Position numbers and translations under genes: made by a program
The notes under the pieces: model-generated
The model's database searches: none
Seen by the model: the letters and a program-made list of their open reading frames with translations, nothing else
What the model was told of the DNA's origin: nothing
Shown here: positions 7,637 to 7,966 of the stretch, piece after piece
How positions within the stretch are numbered: position 1 is the stretch's first letter
Layout of the letters: each line of letters begins with the position of its first letter
DNA from: Acidobacteriota bacterium
Lineage (GTDB): Bacteria; Acidobacteriota; Terriglobia; Bryobacterales; JACQDG01
NCBI GenBank assembly: GCA_016201185.1
Contig: JACQDG010000341.1
Location: 1-7,966, forward strand
DNA length: 7,966 bases
Direction: 5' to 3'

Positions 7637-7648
7637 AACGTCGACGTT
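7637..7648. repeat. 12-bp perfect palindrome upstream of the antitoxin promoter
   Basis: AACGTCGACGTT is its own reverse complement. It ends 6 nt before the -35 box at 7655. An operator for the toxin-antitoxin genes is a natural guess, but operators of such modules more often overlap the promoter, and chance cannot be excluded in GC-rich DNA. Confidence 0.4.
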
Positions 7649-7654
7649 GGCCCG

Positions 7655-7683
7655 TTGAGCGACATTCTTCCCTCTGTTATTCT
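7655..7683 (+). promoter_or_regulatory. Promoter of the toxin-antitoxin module
   Basis: TTGAGC (7655-7660) and TATTCT (7678-7683) are separated by 17 nt, the ideal sigma-70 spacing, and the region is AT-richer than its surroundings. Transcription would start near 7690, giving a leader of about 28 nt that includes the ribosome site. It is the best-formed promoter in the window. Confidence 0.6.
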
Positions 7684-7703
7684 GTGTGTAGAGCCATGAG
7701 GGC

Positions 7704-7710
7704 GGAGGGA
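7704..7710 (+). promoter_or_regulatory. Strong ribosome binding site of the antitoxin
   Basis: GGAGGGA lies 7 nt before the ATG at 7718. It is the strongest Shine-Dalgarno match in the window and fits the high antitoxin translation expected in such modules. Confidence 0.75.
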
Positions 7711-7717
7711 CCTTAGA

Positions 7718-7951
7718 ATGGCGACACTTTTTGATGAAATCGAGGCTGATGCCATGAAGCTCTCCCTGCGGGACCGGGTGAAGCTCGCACAACGCCTGGT
7801 CTCCAGTCTCGACGATGAAGGGGAGTCCGGCGTCGAAGTGCTGTGGGCTGCGGAGGCGGAGCGGCGGCTCGAAGAGCTTCGGACGGGCAAAGTGAAAGGC
7901 ATCGATGCCGCCGAGGCTTTCAGGAAGGCACATGAAGCTCTCAAGCGGTGA
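7718..7951 (+). CDS. Antitoxin, putative addiction module protein family
   Basis: This 77-residue protein matches the short antitoxin family often annotated as 'addiction module protein' (Unstab_antitox, TIGR02574-like), which pairs with RelE/ParE toxins. Visible family features in order: an N-terminal helix, the LSLRDRVKLAQRLVSSLD block (15-32, usually LSxxERxxLAxxLLxSL), a tryptophan at about residue 43 followed by EAERRLEEL (46-54), then the GKVKGIDAAEAF stretch (57-68, usually GKxxxxxxEE). Most family members have Pro where this has Asp in GID. It has no recognisable DNA-binding domain. Such antitoxins are thought to be unstable proteins that wrap the toxin. The gene has its own promoter and a strong ribosome site, and its stop overlaps the start of the next gene by 4 nt (GTGA). 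Confidence 0.9.
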   Translation: MATLFDEIEADAMKLSLRDRVKLAQRLVSSLDDEGESGVEVLWAAEAERRLEELRTGKVKGIDAAEAFRKAHEALKR

Positions 7952-7966
7952 GAATCGAATTTCACC
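7948..7966 (+). CDS. RelE/ParE-type toxin, first six codons (cut by window edge)
   Basis: A GTG at 7948 overlaps the antitoxin stop in a GTGA and opens a frame reading MRIEFH to the last base. This is how many RelE/ParE toxins of this pairing begin (first beta strand, often followed by Pro). The 4-nt overlap and the antitoxin family support the call, but six residues alone cannot prove it. The target (ribosome-bound mRNA or gyrase) cannot be told from this fragment. Confidence 0.6.

Larger units (their letters stand above)
7592..7717 (+). other. Spacer between the enolase-superfamily gene and the antitoxin
   Basis: This 126-nt gap begins with a very GC-rich stretch containing the palindrome CCGCGCGG (7606-7613) and repeated GCCGCC units. 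No T-run follows, so it is not a classical intrinsic terminator. The second half carries the palindrome, promoter and ribosome site listed separately. A six-codon ORF (7696-7716) ends 1 nt before the antitoxin ATG and probably has no meaning. Confidence 0.5.

Noticed and set aside
7600..7640. GC-rich repeats after the enolase-superfamily gene as an intrinsic terminator
   Set aside because: The CCGCGCGG palindrome is short and no T-run follows, so a rho-independent terminator is not supported.
7696..7716. Six-codon ORF before the antitoxin
   Set aside because: It has no ribosome site and contains the antitoxin's own Shine-Dalgarno; it most likely arises by chance.
7381..7965. Open frame on the - strand across the enolase-superfamily gene end, spacer and antitoxin
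   Set aside because: It is antisense to two clear genes and a promoter region, Ser/Arg-rich, with no recognisable family.

Overview
This is a GC-rich bacterial chromosomal window with every supported gene on the + strand. The gene content suggests a soil- or sediment-type bacterium. Acidobacteriota is my best guess, from the trp-chorismate mutase-tyrA gene order, the Crp/Fnr and PgsA neighbours, and an antitoxin family common in that phylum. This is inference, because no rRNA or other definitive marker is present.

Region 1 (1-4236) is the distal part of an aromatic amino acid operon: trpC (5' end cut off by the window), trpF, trpB, trpA, a stand-alone AroQ-type chorismate mutase and tyrA. 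The genes overlap or lie within 39 nt of each other. Together they carry out the last four steps of tryptophan synthesis, then the branch from chorismate through prephenate to 4-hydroxyphenylpyruvate, the tyrosine precursor. Both fates of chorismate therefore appear to be encoded on one transcript.

Region 2 (4237-6436) starts with a 152-nt spacer. It is followed by a Crp/Fnr-family regulator, a CDP-alcohol phosphatidyltransferase of the PgsA type (anionic phospholipid synthesis), and a small two-helix membrane protein whose reading frame is broken by one apparent single-base shift. The downstream half of that protein remains readable in the +1 frame to 6436.

Region 3 (6437-7591) holds an enolase-superfamily protein of the mandelate racemase/muconate lactonizing type. 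Its metal ligands and His/Asp dyad are intact, but its KxK motif is altered. Its GTG start sits only about 10 nt after a -10-like hexamer, so the mRNA may be nearly leaderless.

Region 4 (7592-7966) is the start of a toxin-antitoxin module: a well-formed promoter, a 12-bp perfect palindrome just upstream of it, a strong ribosome binding site, an antitoxin of the 'addiction module protein' family, and the first six codons of a RelE/ParE-type toxin overlapping the antitoxin stop at the window edge.

Most of the window is ordinary conserved metabolism. The points most worth a second look are the frameshifted membrane protein, the enolase-superfamily active-site variant, the regulator's altered ligand pocket, the short-leader promoters, and the toxin-antitoxin control region. 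I did not find a convincing undescribed system.
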